Below the pieces are notes generated by a model. That model did no database searches. It saw nothing but the letters and a program-made list of their open reading frames with translations, and was not told the origin of the DNA. A program made the position numbers and the translations under genes. A stretch of 64,000 bases of DNA from CAYQEU01 sp964532005. Its GTDB lineage: Bacteria; Patescibacteriota; Doudnabacteria; UBA920. Location of the stretch: contig CAZHER010000002.1 in assembly GCA_964532005.1 (NCBI GenBank), forward strand, positions 44,675-108,674. Reading direction: 5' to 3'. Below are positions 15,889 to 23,798 of this stretch, piece by piece. How positions within the stretch are numbered: the stretch's first letter is position 1; every line of letters starts with the position of its first letter.

Positions 15889-15986
15889 ATTGGTTAAAAC
15901 TTGGTAAAAAGGGGTGAAATTGGAACTCTGGAAGCCACCAAGCTTGTAGAGCGAGCTAGTAACCTGAAGGTCTTTTAACAACCAAT
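15889..15986 (+). ncRNA. Structured mRNA leader, candidate cis-regulatory RNA
   Basis: ATTGGTT (15889-15895) pairs with AACCAAT (15980-15986), closing a 98-base domain. Inside it CTTGGT (15900-15905) pairs with ACCAAG (15937-15942), AGCTTG (15941-15946) with CGAGCT (15952-15957), and ACC with GGT (15962-15971); the second and third helices compete for two bases. A small GTGC/GCAC hairpin followed by T6 lies before it (15866-15888). An AAAGGAG Shine-Dalgarno follows at about 15999-16006. Words such as GGGGTGAAA and GGAAGCCA recall known riboswitches, but no family signature is complete. Helices are seen by eye; regulation is inferred. Confidence 0.5.
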
Positions 15987-16025
15987 CTAATTTGGCAAAT
16001 GAAAGGAGTTTGATTTCTATATAAA

Positions 16026-16724
16026 ATGAAAGCTTCTTACCCTCTAGAGTCTGCCATAGAAAAAAGCTTCGTAATAATAGCTTTATTCTCGACCCTGTTT
16101 CTGGCTTATCCAGAATCAACGGTCTTAGCCCAAGGCTTACAGACTCAGAATGGCAAAATGGCTCAAGTTTTTGATCTCAACTCAAAATCAAATAAAAAAT
16201 TAGCTCAAGACAACCTAGTCCAGACATCTATCAGTGTTGCTGATATAGTAACGGTAAACGACCTATTGGCCCCAGAATTGCATAACTACCTTTCTAGTAA
16301 AGGTTCACCTCTGGCACAATATGCCAATAACCTCCCAAAATACAACAACTGGAAGCGTGCGATTGCTATTTCATTCGTAGAAAGCAATATGTGTAAGCGA
16401 ACCCCTAAAAAATGGGTAAGCGGAGCGCTCCAGGAATCCTACAACTGTAGTGGTATTGCCAACGGGAAACGGGTATACAACAATTACGAAGAATGGTTTG
16501 CTGACATGAATAACTTGCTCAACAAACCGGCTTACGTAAACCGTCCGATTGAAAAGTTCCTTGGATTCTATGTAGTTCCAGGAAGCAGAAACTGGCTATT
16601 AGGTGTTAAAAAAGTAGAAGCTGACCTTGCTCACTTAGAGAATGTCGCTAACCAAAAGCATTTAGCTTTAACAACTGGTTATCTAAATATTGCTTCTGCT
16701 GAAAATCCTGAGCTCGTTAAATAA
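16026..16724 (+). CDS. Secreted protein, possibly lysozyme-like
   Basis: A 232-residue exported protein. A hydrophobic segment at about 13-34 ending VLAQ suggests a signal peptide or anchor. The mature part has a low-complexity linker, then a compact domain: WKRAIAISFVESNMCKR (about 117-133, with a Glu in a helix as in lysozyme-like folds), SYNCSGIANGKRVYNNYEEWF, DMNNLLNKPAYVNRP and VPGSRNWLLGVKKVEADL. Two Cys could form a disulfide. It resembles secreted cell-wall hydrolase-like domains of Patescibacteria, but I cannot assign an activity. It has the most elaborate 5' leader in the window and a strong promoter. Confidence 0.75.
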   Translation: MKASYPLESAIEKSFVIIALFSTLFLAYPESTVLAQGLQTQNGKMAQVFDLNSKSNKKLAQDNLVQTSISVADIVTVNDLLAPELHNYLSSKGSPLAQYANNLPKYNNWKRAIAISFVESNMCKRTPKKWVSGALQESYNCSGIANGKRVYNNYEEWFADMNNLLNKPAYVNRPIEKFLGFYVVPGSRNWLLGVKKVEADLAHLENVANQKHLALTTGYLNIASAENPELVK

Positions 16725-16731
16725 GAATTAT

Positions 16732-16762
16732 AAAACCCCCTCGCAAGAGGGGGTTTTGTTTT
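16732..16762. terminator. Bidirectional terminator between the secreted protein and tRNA-Leu
   Basis: AAAACCCCCTC (16732-16742) and GAGGGGGTTTT (16747-16757) form a perfect hairpin with T-rich flanks on both strands. Confidence 0.9.
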
Positions 16763-16769
16763 GCAGTGA

Positions 16770-16856
16770 TGGTGCCCGGGGAGGGACTCGAACCCTCAAT
16801 CCCTTTCAGGCCCAGGATTTTAAGTCCTGTGCGTATACCAATTCCGCCACCCGGGC
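16770..16856 (-). tRNA. tRNA-Leu(TAA)
   Basis: A class II tRNA on the minus strand: acceptor GCCCGGG/CCCGGGC, anticodon stem CAGGA/TCCTG with loop CTTAAAA (anticodon UAA), long variable arm, encoded CCA. Confidence 0.96.
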
Positions 16857-16861
16857 ATTTG

Positions 16862-16936
16862 TGGAGGTGCGAGCGGGAATCGAACCCGCGCATGGCGGTT
16901 TTGCAGACCGCAGCGTTACCACTTCGCCATCGCACC
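16862..16936 (-). tRNA. tRNA-Cys(GCA)
   Basis: Acceptor GGTGCGA/TCGCACC with U73 (a Cys identity element), anticodon stem GCGGT/ACCGC with loop CTGCAAA (anticodon GCA), encoded CCA. It lies between rpsA and tRNA-Leu and may be read from rpsA or from a TACAAT-like -10 in the 46-base gap. Confidence 0.96.
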
Positions 16937-16982
16937 GAGTAGGCCGCAACGCAAGTCGCGGCCAACTAATTCATTGTATCAC

Positions 16983-18230
16983 TTATTCAGCTTTGTCAGC
17001 AGTTTCTGGTTGTTCCTCTGCAGATTCTTCTGCTTTTGCACGGTCAGTACTATCTGCTTCCTTTGTAGATTCAACAGTTTCTGTTTTTGCAGGAGCTTCT
17101 GTCAACTGTTTAATAGAAAGCCCTAAACGATGTTCTGCAGGTTCAATTGAGATTATTTTGAATTCCATTTCCTGGCCTACTTTCACTATATCTTCTGCGG
17201 ATTTTACCGCATCGTGGGAAAGCTCCATTAAGTGGGCAAGGCCTTGAATATCCTTATCTAATTCTACAAAAACGCCAAAAGGCATTACTTTAGAAATGGT
17301 GCCTTTGACTACTTGGCCGATTTGGTATTTCTTTACAGATTCTTGCCATGGATCGGTTTGAAGTTGCTTAATTGACAAAGATACGCGGCCTTTTTCAATT
17401 GCAATGATTTTTGCTTGAACATTGTCACCTACGTGGAACAGATCTTTTGGGTTGTCAATGCGCTGCCATGCGAGTTCAGAAATGTGAACCAATCCTTCCA
17501 AGTCACCAAACTTTACAAATACGCCGAAATCAACAACACCGGTAATAGCGCCGGTAACAACGTCGCCAATTTTTAGCTGGGACAATTTGTTTTCAGTCTC
17601 TTTTTCGAATACAGCTTTCTCAGACACAATAAGCTTTTCTTCATTGGGATCGGCAGTAATAATTTGAACATTGAAATGAGTTCCAACATAAGTGTTCAAA
17701 ACAGAAAGAATGCGGGATTTGTCACCTTCCTCAACCCTAGGGTAGTGCTCCAAAGAAAGCTGGGATACAGGCAAGAACCCAACCACATTATTTATTTCTA
17801 CCATCAAACCGCCTTTGTTGGCGGCTAGAATTTTGGTGCTAACGATTTCCTTGCTTTCCATTTGCTCACGCAATTTCTGCCACACGCGTTCGTGTCCAGC
17901 TTGGCGCATGGACAATTCAACATTGCCTTCCTTGTTCTCAACTTCTACAACAGAAGCGGCAACGGTATCGCCGGGCTTTAGGGAAGCAAGTGTGGCTTGG
18001 TCGTCATAAAGTTCGCGACCGCGAACCACGCCGATACCATAACCTTTCAATTCTATGTACACTTCATTCTTTCCAACGGAAATAAGAGTGCCTTCAACCA
18101 TGTCGCCGGGCTTTAAAACGCGAATTTCTGCGCCACTGCCAAGCAGGTCATTCATATTTTCAGCTTTGGGGTCGCCTGCAGTAGAAACAAGATTTGCAGG
18201 TATTTGAGCTGTTGCTTGATTTTCTTCCAT
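16983..18230 (-). CDS. rpsA: 30S ribosomal protein S1
   Basis: A 415-residue protein made of four S1 (OB-fold) RNA-binding repeats at about residues 40-107, 125-190, 220-290 and 305-375, with an acidic, disordered tail. The third and fourth repeats carry the standard GVVDFGVFVKFGDLEGLVH and KVMPFGVFVELDKDIQGLAH patterns. S1 binds mRNA at the ribosome platform and helps unfold leaders; four repeats is shorter than the six of E. coli. An AGGA sequence precedes the ATG. The 168-base leader has pseudoknot and terminator-like elements, which suggests autoregulation or attenuation. Confidence 0.96.
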   Translation of the reverse strand: MEENQATAQIPANLVSTAGDPKAENMNDLLGSGAEIRVLKPGDMVEGTLISVGKNEVYIELKGYGIGVVRGRELYDDQATLASLKPGDTVAASVVEVENKEGNVELSMRQAGHERVWQKLREQMESKEIVSTKILAANKGGLMVEINNVVGFLPVSQLSLEHYPRVEEGDKSRILSVLNTYVGTHFNVQIITADPNEEKLIVSEKAVFEKETENKLSQLKIGDVVTGAITGVVDFGVFVKFGDLEGLVHISELAWQRIDNPKDLFHVGDNVQAKIIAIEKGRVSLSIKQLQTDPWQESVKKYQIGQVVKGTISKVMPFGVFVELDKDIQGLAHLMELSHDAVKSAEDIVKVGQEMEFKIISIEPAEHRLGLSIKQLTEAPAKTETVESTKEADSTDRAKAEESAEEQPETADKAE

Positions 18231-18267
18231 TATTAATTCCTAAAATATATGACTAACGGGATCTGTT

Positions 18268-18294
18268 AAACAAAAAACAACGACTACATCGTTG
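18268..18294 (-). terminator. Possible attenuator in the rpsA leader
   Basis: On the minus strand CAACGA-TGTAG-TCGTTG (18294-18278) is followed by TTTTTTGTTT, about 38 bases before the rpsA start. The stem is only 6 bp, so it would be a weak terminator that upstream folding could tune. Confidence 0.45.
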
Positions 18295-18333
18295 CAAAAA
18301 TTGTAGATCTAATATTCATATATTAATTATTAA

Positions 18334-18397
18334 ACGCGCCAATTACTTGGACCTACCGGGGGTTATTGTTTAATTAAAGGCGCGTGCGCCGGTAAGT
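18334..18397 (-). ncRNA. rpsA mRNA leader pseudoknot, candidate autoregulatory element
   Basis: In transcript order: ACTTACCGG (18397-18389), ACGCGCC (18385-18379), CCGGTAGGT (18359-18351), GGCGCGT (18340-18334). The first pairs with the third (9 bp, one G-U) and the second with the fourth (7 bp), an interleaved H-type pseudoknot topology. GGCGCACGCGCC (18390-18379) is an alternative local hairpin that would exclude the second helix. These pairings are visible directly; regulation by S1 or a ligand is inferred. Confidence 0.5.
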
Positions 18398-18403
18398 AGT
18401 AGG

Positions 18404-18432
18404 ATTATACTATAATTAAGCCCGTTTTGCAA
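18404..18432 (-). promoter_or_regulatory. rpsA promoter
   Basis: The minus strand has TTGCAA (18432-18427), 17 bases, TATAAT (18409-18404). Start near 18397, which places the whole pseudoknot in the transcript. The remaining part of the 315-base gap holds this leader and the divergent promoter. Confidence 0.75.
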
Positions 18433-18466
18433 GGGTTTTCGCTATTAATTAAAAGAGCGGAATTTA

Positions 18467-18495
18467 TTGCCTGGCTTCCATAAAAATGCTATAAT
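18467..18495 (+). promoter_or_regulatory. Promoter of the MBL-fold gene and probably gyrA operon
   Basis: TTGCCT (18467-18472), 17 bases, TATAAT (18490-18495), 50 bases before the ATG at 18546. Confidence 0.7.
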
Positions 18496-18545
18496 TATTG
18501 GGCTTTTTAAGATTAATCACCTATTTTTAGGATCTAAAATTCTTC

Positions 18546-19148
18546 ATGCAAATCCACTATTTCGGCTTATCTAGCTTTAAGATTGTAACTAAGGAAGCAA
18601 CAGTAATCGCTGACCCATTCGACAAAAAATCCGGCCTCACCCCGCCTCGGGGCAATGCCGATATTTTAATTTTATCCGACAAAGCCGATCCAATGTACTC
18701 TGCGATAAGCGGCATCTCGGGCGAGCCATTCCTCATAAATGATCCCGGTGAATATGATATCAAAGGCGTGACTGTAACTGGGCTGCCAGTAAAACAAGAG
18801 GAGGGCAAGTACATAACAGCATTTTTGATTGAAAGCGAGGATATTAAAATATTAAATTTGTCTCATATCAAAAATTTCACCTTAAAAGAAGACGAGCTGG
18901 AAGCGCTGGGACAAATAGACATACTAATTATTCCAGTAGGTGGGGGAGAAGTTTTGGATGCTACTACGGCAAGCAAGTTGGTGGGAGATATTGAGCCTAA
19001 GATTGTAATTCCTTCACACTACACAAAACTAGATACATTTGTTAAAGAAATGGGCGGCAAGAAAGAAGAGTTGGACAAGCTTATGCTCAAAAAGAAAGAT
19101 TTGCCCGAAGAAGGCACTAAACTAGTTGTGCTCAACCCATTAAGATAA
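18546..19148 (+). CDS. MBL-fold protein with degenerate metal site
   Basis: A 200-residue protein of the UlaG-like branch of the metallo-beta-lactamase fold (PF13483-like), with the N-terminal MQIHYFGLSSFKI and a C-terminal IVIPSHYTKLDTF strand-loop. The usual HxHxDH metal motif is replaced by LSDKADP, so zinc hydrolase activity is doubtful although the last His (PSHY) remains. It is followed after 6 bases by a small membrane protein and then gyrA, which suggests one operon. Such degenerate MBL proteins recur next to gyrA in Patescibacteria as far as I recall; function unknown. Confidence 0.8.
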   Translation: MQIHYFGLSSFKIVTKEATVIADPFDKKSGLTPPRGNADILILSDKADPMYSAISGISGEPFLINDPGEYDIKGVTVTGLPVKQEEGKYITAFLIESEDIKILNLSHIKNFTLKEDELEALGQIDILIIPVGGGEVLDATTASKLVGDIEPKIVIPSHYTKLDTFVKEMGGKKEELDKLMLKKKDLPEEGTKLVVLNPLR

Positions 19149-19154
19149 TAGGCC

Positions 19155-19367
19155 ATGGGACTCATTGAAAAAATCCGCAATAAACCTCATGAACATAAAA
19201 TTCGAATTATTTGGATCTGTGCTGGAGTAACTGCTGTAATTTTGATTGTGCTCTGGATATTAGTAGGCAGAGCGGAGCTTGATCCTACCGAGTCACTTAT
19301 TCAAAACATAAAACAGAGTGTGGGAAATCCTAAAGAATCATTCCCAAAATTTTTTAACGGAAAATAA
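19155..19367 (+). CDS. Small single-span membrane protein
   Basis: A 70-residue protein: basic N-terminus (IEKIRNKPHEHKIRI), one membrane span at about residues 19-37 (IIWICAGVTAVILIVLWIL), and a short charged outer or inner tail. It sits 6 bases after the MBL gene and 21 before gyrA. No family recognised. Confidence 0.7.
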   Translation: MGLIEKIRNKPHEHKIRIIWICAGVTAVILIVLWILVGRAELDPTESLIQNIKQSVGNPKESFPKFFNGK

Positions 19368-19388
19368 CTTATAAACTGAACTAAAATT

Positions 19389-21863
19389 ATGCCTAAAGAC
19401 GCATCATCACCCATTACCGGAGATCTTATTGGAAAAGTCAGCTCCAGAACAATTGAGTCGGAAATGCAAGAGTCCTACTTGGACTATGCTATGTCCGTTA
19501 TTGTTTCCCGTGCCCTGCCCGATGTTCGCGACGGACTGAAACCGGTGCACCGCCGAATACTTTATGCTATGCAAACCATGGGTTTACGTCACAGCGCCAA
19601 AACCACCAAATCCGCCAAAGTGGTTGGAGAAGTTTTGGGTAAATATCATCCTCATGGCGATACTGCGGTGTACGACTCTATGGTTCACATGGCGCAGGAC
19701 TTTGCTATGCGCTATCCGTTAATTACAGGTCAAGGAAACTTCGGTTCCATGGATGGAGACAAAGCAGCTGCCATGCGTTACACCGAAGCGAAAATGAGCT
19801 CTTTGGCTGAAGAACTTCTTACGGATATAGACAAAGATACCGTGGACTGGCGCGACAACTATGATGCCACCGAAAAAGAGCCAAGCGTTTTGCCGGGCAA
19901 ATTGCCTCAGCTTCTGTTAAACGGCACTTTGGGAATTGCCGTTGGCATGGCTACTGACATTCCTCCTCACAACTTAAATGAAGTGGTTGATGCTATTGTC
20001 GAACTTATCGAGAATCCTGATACAACAGTGGACGACCTTTCTAACATCATCAAGGGTCCAGACTTCCCGACCGGTGGAATCATTTACGATGCCGCCGGAA
20101 TCAAGAGTGCTTACGCAACCGGCAAAGGAAAGATTATCATGCGTGGCCGAACCGAGATTGAAGAAACCAAAACGTCCGCCATGCGCATATTGATTACAGA
20201 AATTCCTTATCGGGTAAATAAGGCTACTTTGCTCGAACGTATCGCGGATTTGGTACGCGATAAAAAAATTGAAGGGATAAGAGATGTCCGGGACGAAAGC
20301 GATAAAGACGGTGTCCGAATCGTAGTTGATCTAAAAAAAGATGGTTTGGCCAACAAAATCTTAAACCAACTGTTCTCCTACACACAGCTTCAAGAAAGTT
20401 TTCACATGAATACTCTGGCTTTGGTTGACGGACTTGAGCCTCATGTATTGAATCTGAAAACTATTTTAGAAAAATATTTGGAACACCGCCAAGTGGTGGT
20501 GCGACGACGAACTGAATACGAACTGAGAAAAGCAAAAGAGCGAGCCCACATCTTGGAAGGGTTGAAAAAAGCTTTGGACCATATTGACGAAGTCATCCAA
20601 ACGATAAAGAAGAGCCCAACTAAAGAAGAGGCTTTTACTAACCTGATTAAAAAATTTAAGCTTTCGGAAATTCAAACTCAAGCCATATTGGAGATGCGTC
20701 TTCAAACTTTGGCCGGTTTAGAGCGCAAAAAAATAGAAGACGAGCTGGAAGAAAAAAGAAAACTTATCGCGGAATTAGAAAGCATTCTAAAGTCGGTAAA
20801 AAAGATTTTAGGAATCATCAAAACCGAGGTCCTAGAACTGAAAGATAAGTATGGGGACGAGCGCCGAACGCAGATTATCAACGCTCCTTTAGGCTCTTTC
20901 AACGCTGAAGACCTAATTCCCGAGAATAATATTATTATCTCCATTACCAAGTCAGGCTATATAAAACGTATGACCCCTGACACTTACAAACAGCAAAGCC
21001 GAGGCGGCAAAGGGGTTATTGGCCAAAGCCTTAAAGAAGAGGATGTGGTAGACAAACTTATTACCGCAACAACTCATGACGATATTCTATTTTTCACCAA
21101 TAAAGGCAGGGTTTTCGTAACTAAAGCCTACGAATTGCCTGAAGGGGCCAGAACTGCCAAAGGACAAGCTTTGGTTAACTTCCTCCAGCTTGGCGCAGGG
21201 GAACAGGCAACCGCCGTTCTGGCCATGCCGAAAAATGCCAATGCCAAATTCTTAGTAATGGCAACGCGTAACGGACTTGTAAAAAAAGTTGAAAGCAGTG
21301 AATTCGCTAAAGTAAGACGCAGCGGGATGATTGCTATTGGTCTTAGAGGAGATGACGAACTTCGCTGGGTGGAATTCTCTAACGGCAATGACGAGGCCAT
21401 GCTTTCAACCGAAGACGGCCAAGCAATACGGTTCACGGAAAAGGACATCCGCGCCATGGGGCGATCTGCCGCTGGCGTAACCGGAATCCGCCTCCGTAAG
21501 GGCGATAAAGTAATTTCTATGGATATAGTCAGTAAAGAAATGGACTCTAAGAGCTTGGAAGTTTTAGTTGTTACTGAGAAAGGTCTCGGGAAGAAAACTG
21601 AATTATCCAACTACAAAATCCAGAAACGCGCAGGCAGCGGGATCAAAACAATAAAAATTACTCCGAAGACAGGGAAAATTATTTCTATGTGCATAATTGA
21701 CGGATCAATAGAGCAAGACCTGGTAGTAATCTCCCAAAAAGGGCAAGCAATTCGTACTCCGTTAAAATCTATTGCCACACTTTCTCGTGCAACTCAAGGA
21801 GTAAAAGTCATGCGACTGGACGAGGGAGACTTAGTAGCCAACGTAGCCATAGTTGAAGCATGA
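19389..21863 (+). CDS. gyrA: DNA gyrase subunit A
   Basis: An 824-residue gyrase A subunit, which cuts and rejoins DNA during negative supercoiling together with GyrB. The winged-helix/TOPRIM-partner region holds the catalytic Tyr in AAAMRYTEAKMS (Tyr131), preceded by HPHGDTAVYDSMV. The coiled-coil tower lies near residues 365-480. The C-terminal beta-pinwheel starts with the GyrA box QSRGGKG (about 535-541), which separates gyrase from topoisomerase IV. Full length. Its TGA overlaps the ATG of the HAD gene (ATGA). No GyrB is in this window. Confidence 0.97.
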   Translation: MPKDASSPITGDLIGKVSSRTIESEMQESYLDYAMSVIVSRALPDVRDGLKPVHRRILYAMQTMGLRHSAKTTKSAKVVGEVLGKYHPHGDTAVYDSMVHMAQDFAMRYPLITGQGNFGSMDGDKAAAMRYTEAKMSSLAEELLTDIDKDTVDWRDNYDATEKEPSVLPGKLPQLLLNGTLGIAVGMATDIPPHNLNEVVDAIVELIENPDTTVDDLSNIIKGPDFPTGGIIYDAAGIKSAYATGKGKIIMRGRTEIEETKTSAMRILITEIPYRVNKATLLERIADLVRDKKIEGIRDVRDESDKDGVRIVVDLKKDGLANKILNQLFSYTQLQESFHMNTLALVDGLEPHVLNLKTILEKYLEHRQVVVRRRTEYELRKAKERAHILEGLKKALDHIDEVIQTIKKSPTKEEAFTNLIKKFKLSEIQTQAILEMRLQTLAGLERKKIEDELEEKRKLIAELESILKSVKKILGIIKTEVLELKDKYGDERRTQIINAPLGSFNAEDLIPENNIIISITKSGYIKRMTPDTYKQQSRGGKGVIGQSLKEEDVVDKLITATTHDDILFFTNKGRVFVTKAYELPEGARTAKGQALVNFLQLGAGEQATAVLAMPKNANAKFLVMATRNGLVKKVESSEFAKVRRSGMIAIGLRGDDELRWVEFSNGNDEAMLSTEDGQAIRFTEKDIRAMGRSAAGVTGIRLRKGDKVISMDIVSKEMDSKSLEVLVVTEKGLGKKTELSNYKIQKRAGSGIKTIKITPKTGKIISMCIIDGSIEQDLVVISQKGQAIRTPLKSIATLSRATQGVKVMRLDEGDLVANVAIVEA

Positions 21864-22450
21864 TCAAAATTATTGCATTTGATTTTGGTGATGTCTTGGT
21901 AAAAGACACGCTGAAAGCCATTGGAAAAAAATATTGGACCAGCAAAGTACCAAGAGCAAAAAAAACGGCGCTGCTTAACGCAAACAACAAAGTGAATATT
22001 GGGAAAGCAAGCGAACAACTGCTGGTAGATGCCTTAAAAGACAGTTTAGTACCACATTGGAGCAAAGAGAAAATAAGAAAATACCTATTTACTTCAAAGC
22101 TTCTCCCTCCATGGAAAATAATGCTAAAACTAAAAAAGCACTACCCGATCGCCATTCTGACTAATAATTTTAGAAACGGGCCTGAGACATTTACTAAGCT
22201 GTTGAATGTGAGTATTAGAGGATGCCAAATAGTAAATTCTGCTAAAATCGGGGTTCGCAAACCTCATGCTAAGTTCTATGACATTGCTCTTAAAAAGTTA
22301 AAAGTAAAACCTTCTGAAATAGTTTTCATAGATGACCGCCCAAGAAATGTAGCAGGAGCGAGAAAAGCCGGAATAAAAGCATTTTGTTACAATAAAAATA
22401 TGCCTCAATTAAGAGCTTTTTTGAGAAAAAACGGGGTAAAAGAAGCCTGA
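21860..22450 (+). CDS. HAD-superfamily hydrolase
   Basis: A 196-residue haloacid-dehalogenase-fold protein. Motif I reads IIAFDFGDVLV (residues 4-14), where Gly occupies the second Asp position as in YihX-type proteins; motif II is AILTNN near residue 100, the motif III Lys lies in IGVRKPHAKFYDIA, and motif IV is VFIDDRPRNVAGARKAG. Substrate unknown; sugar-phosphate or nucleotide phosphatases are typical. The 4-base overlap with gyrA suggests translational coupling. Confidence 0.88.
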   Translation: MIKIIAFDFGDVLVKDTLKAIGKKYWTSKVPRAKKTALLNANNKVNIGKASEQLLVDALKDSLVPHWSKEKIRKYLFTSKLLPPWKIMLKLKKHYPIAILTNNFRNGPETFTKLLNVSIRGCQIVNSAKIGVRKPHAKFYDIALKKLKVKPSEIVFIDDRPRNVAGARKAGIKAFCYNKNMPQLRAFLRKNGVKEA

Positions 22451-22497
22451 ACGCACTTTAACTGTTTGTAATATTTCTATATAATTAGTGTTATCTT

Positions 22498-22574
22498 GCG
22501 CGTGTAGCTCAGTTGGTTAGAGCGCCAAGCTTATACCTTGGTGGTCCCTGGTTCGAGTCCAGGCACGCGCACCA
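22498..22574 (+). tRNA. tRNA-Ile(TAT)
   Basis: Acceptor GCGCGTG/CACGCGC, anticodon stem CCAAG/CTTGG with loop CTTATAC, so the anticodon is UAU, reading AUA directly. A73 and an encoded CCA are present. Confidence 0.95.
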
Positions 22575-22576
22575 GA

Positions 22577-22600
22577 AACCTGCTCATTGCAGGTTTTTTA
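22577..22600 (+). terminator. Terminator after tRNA-Ile
   Basis: AACCTGC (22577-22583) pairs with GCAGGTT (22589-22595), followed by TTTTA. The next gene's -10 overlaps its downstream edge. Confidence 0.8.
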
Positions 22601-22618
22601 TTGTGCTAAAATAGATCT

Positions 22619-23797
22619 ATGCCTAACGAATTGAAGTTGTCAGAAGAAGAGATAATACTGCAGCATAGAATTGCCGAGCTGAAGAAGAGCTCCGGCAGCC
22701 ACTCTCCGAGCGTCAGCACACTGAAGCAAAAACTGTCGGAAGTACAATTTAAAATCGATGCGTGTTTTCTTTCTAATCCGTATGCCACTGACTTGTTTGC
22801 TTCCTACTTTGAAAAGGAGATCCTAACAAAGGGGCAACTTCGCGAATTGCTCGAATTTTACCCTGCACAAAATACACAAATTGCGAAGGACCTGAGCGCG
22901 GCCATTAACATAGCACAAAAAAATTTGTTCATTGCCAATGGTGCCAGTGAAGCAATCCAAGCAGTAATGAATAATTTTTCCAATGGTAAAGTTGGAATTA
23001 TACTTCCAACTTTTTCCGCATACTATGAATTTATTAAACCCGGCCAAGAAGTTGGCTATTATTACTTAAACAAAAAAAATGATTTTTCTTTCAATACCGA
23101 TGACTATCTTAGCTTTGTCCAAAAGGAAAATATTTCCACAGCAATAATTATTAACCCAAACAACCCGAATGGAAGCCATATTCCTAAACAAGAAATGGAA
23201 CTGGTCTTATCGTCATTAAAAAATTTAGAATCTATAATAGTTGATGAAAGCTTTATTCATTTTGCGTTTGAAAATGAAGATTATGAACACGTTAGTATTG
23301 CCGAACTTGTAGAACATTACCCTAACTTAGTAATTATCAAAAGCATGTCAAAAGATTTCGGGATTGCAGGCATACGTGCTGGGTATGCGGTAATGAACGA
23401 AAATAGAGTTCAAAATTTGCTTGAACGCGGATATTTATGGAATTCAAATGGATTGGCAGAGTACTTCTTTAAGCTATATACAAACCCCAAATTCTTAAAA
23501 GAATACGAGCCTGTCAGAAAACAACATATTCGGGAAACCCAACAATTTATTGAAGATCTGCGGGCTATTCCACACTTTAAAACATACCCCAGTTATGGAA
23601 ATTTTGTACTTATTGAGTTGCCCGAAACCCACAAAGCAAATGACCTAACAGTCGCGATGCTCAACAGATATGGTATCTATGTGCGTAATTGTTCAGACAA
23701 AAAAGGGTTAGAAGGAAATTTTGTGCGCATTGCCAGTCGAACCAGACAAGAAAACGACTTGATTGTTAAATCACTACATGAAATATTTCTTGTATAA
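22619..23797 (+). CDS. Class I/II aminotransferase, HisC/CobD-like
   Basis: A 392-residue PLP-dependent enzyme of fold type I. After an extra helical N-terminus of about 45 residues come the substrate and cofactor motifs NGASEAIQAVM, IINPNNPNGSHIP, IIVDESFIHF and the PLP-lysine segment SMSKDFGIAGIRAGY (Lys near 245), then an Arg-bearing C-terminal FVRIASRTRQEND. It is closest in pattern to histidinol-phosphate aminotransferase and threonine-phosphate decarboxylase, but no pathway genes are nearby. TGCTAAAAT ends exactly 6 bases before the ATG. Convergent with the ATP-grasp gene, one base between stops. Confidence 0.88.
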   Translation: MPNELKLSEEEIILQHRIAELKKSSGSHSPSVSTLKQKLSEVQFKIDACFLSNPYATDLFASYFEKEILTKGQLRELLEFYPAQNTQIAKDLSAAINIAQKNLFIANGASEAIQAVMNNFSNGKVGIILPTFSAYYEFIKPGQEVGYYYLNKKNDFSFNTDDYLSFVQKENISTAIIINPNNPNGSHIPKQEMELVLSSLKNLESIIVDESFIHFAFENEDYEHVSIAELVEHYPNLVIIKSMSKDFGIAGIRAGYAVMNENRVQNLLERGYLWNSNGLAEYFFKLYTNPKFLKEYEPVRKQHIRETQQFIEDLRAIPHFKTYPSYGNFVLIELPETHKANDLTVAMLNRYGIYVRNCSDKKGLEGNFVRIASRTRQENDLIVKSLHEIFLV

Positions 23798-23798
23798 G

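Noticed and set aside
15889..15986. Cobalamin or ydaO (c-di-AMP) riboswitch
   Set aside because: Only short words (GGTGAAA, GAAGCCA, GCTAGTAACC) match; the conserved B12 box or the full ydaO core is not present by eye. Kept as an unclassified structured leader.
15796..16119. 107-codon minus-strand open frame
   Set aside because: It is antisense to the strong promoter, the structured leader and the signal-peptide region of the secreted gene; the protein looks random.
16690..17247. 185-codon plus-strand open frame
   Set aside because: It runs antisense through two tRNA genes and the C-terminal part of rpsA; the tRNAs and S1 fully explain the sequence.
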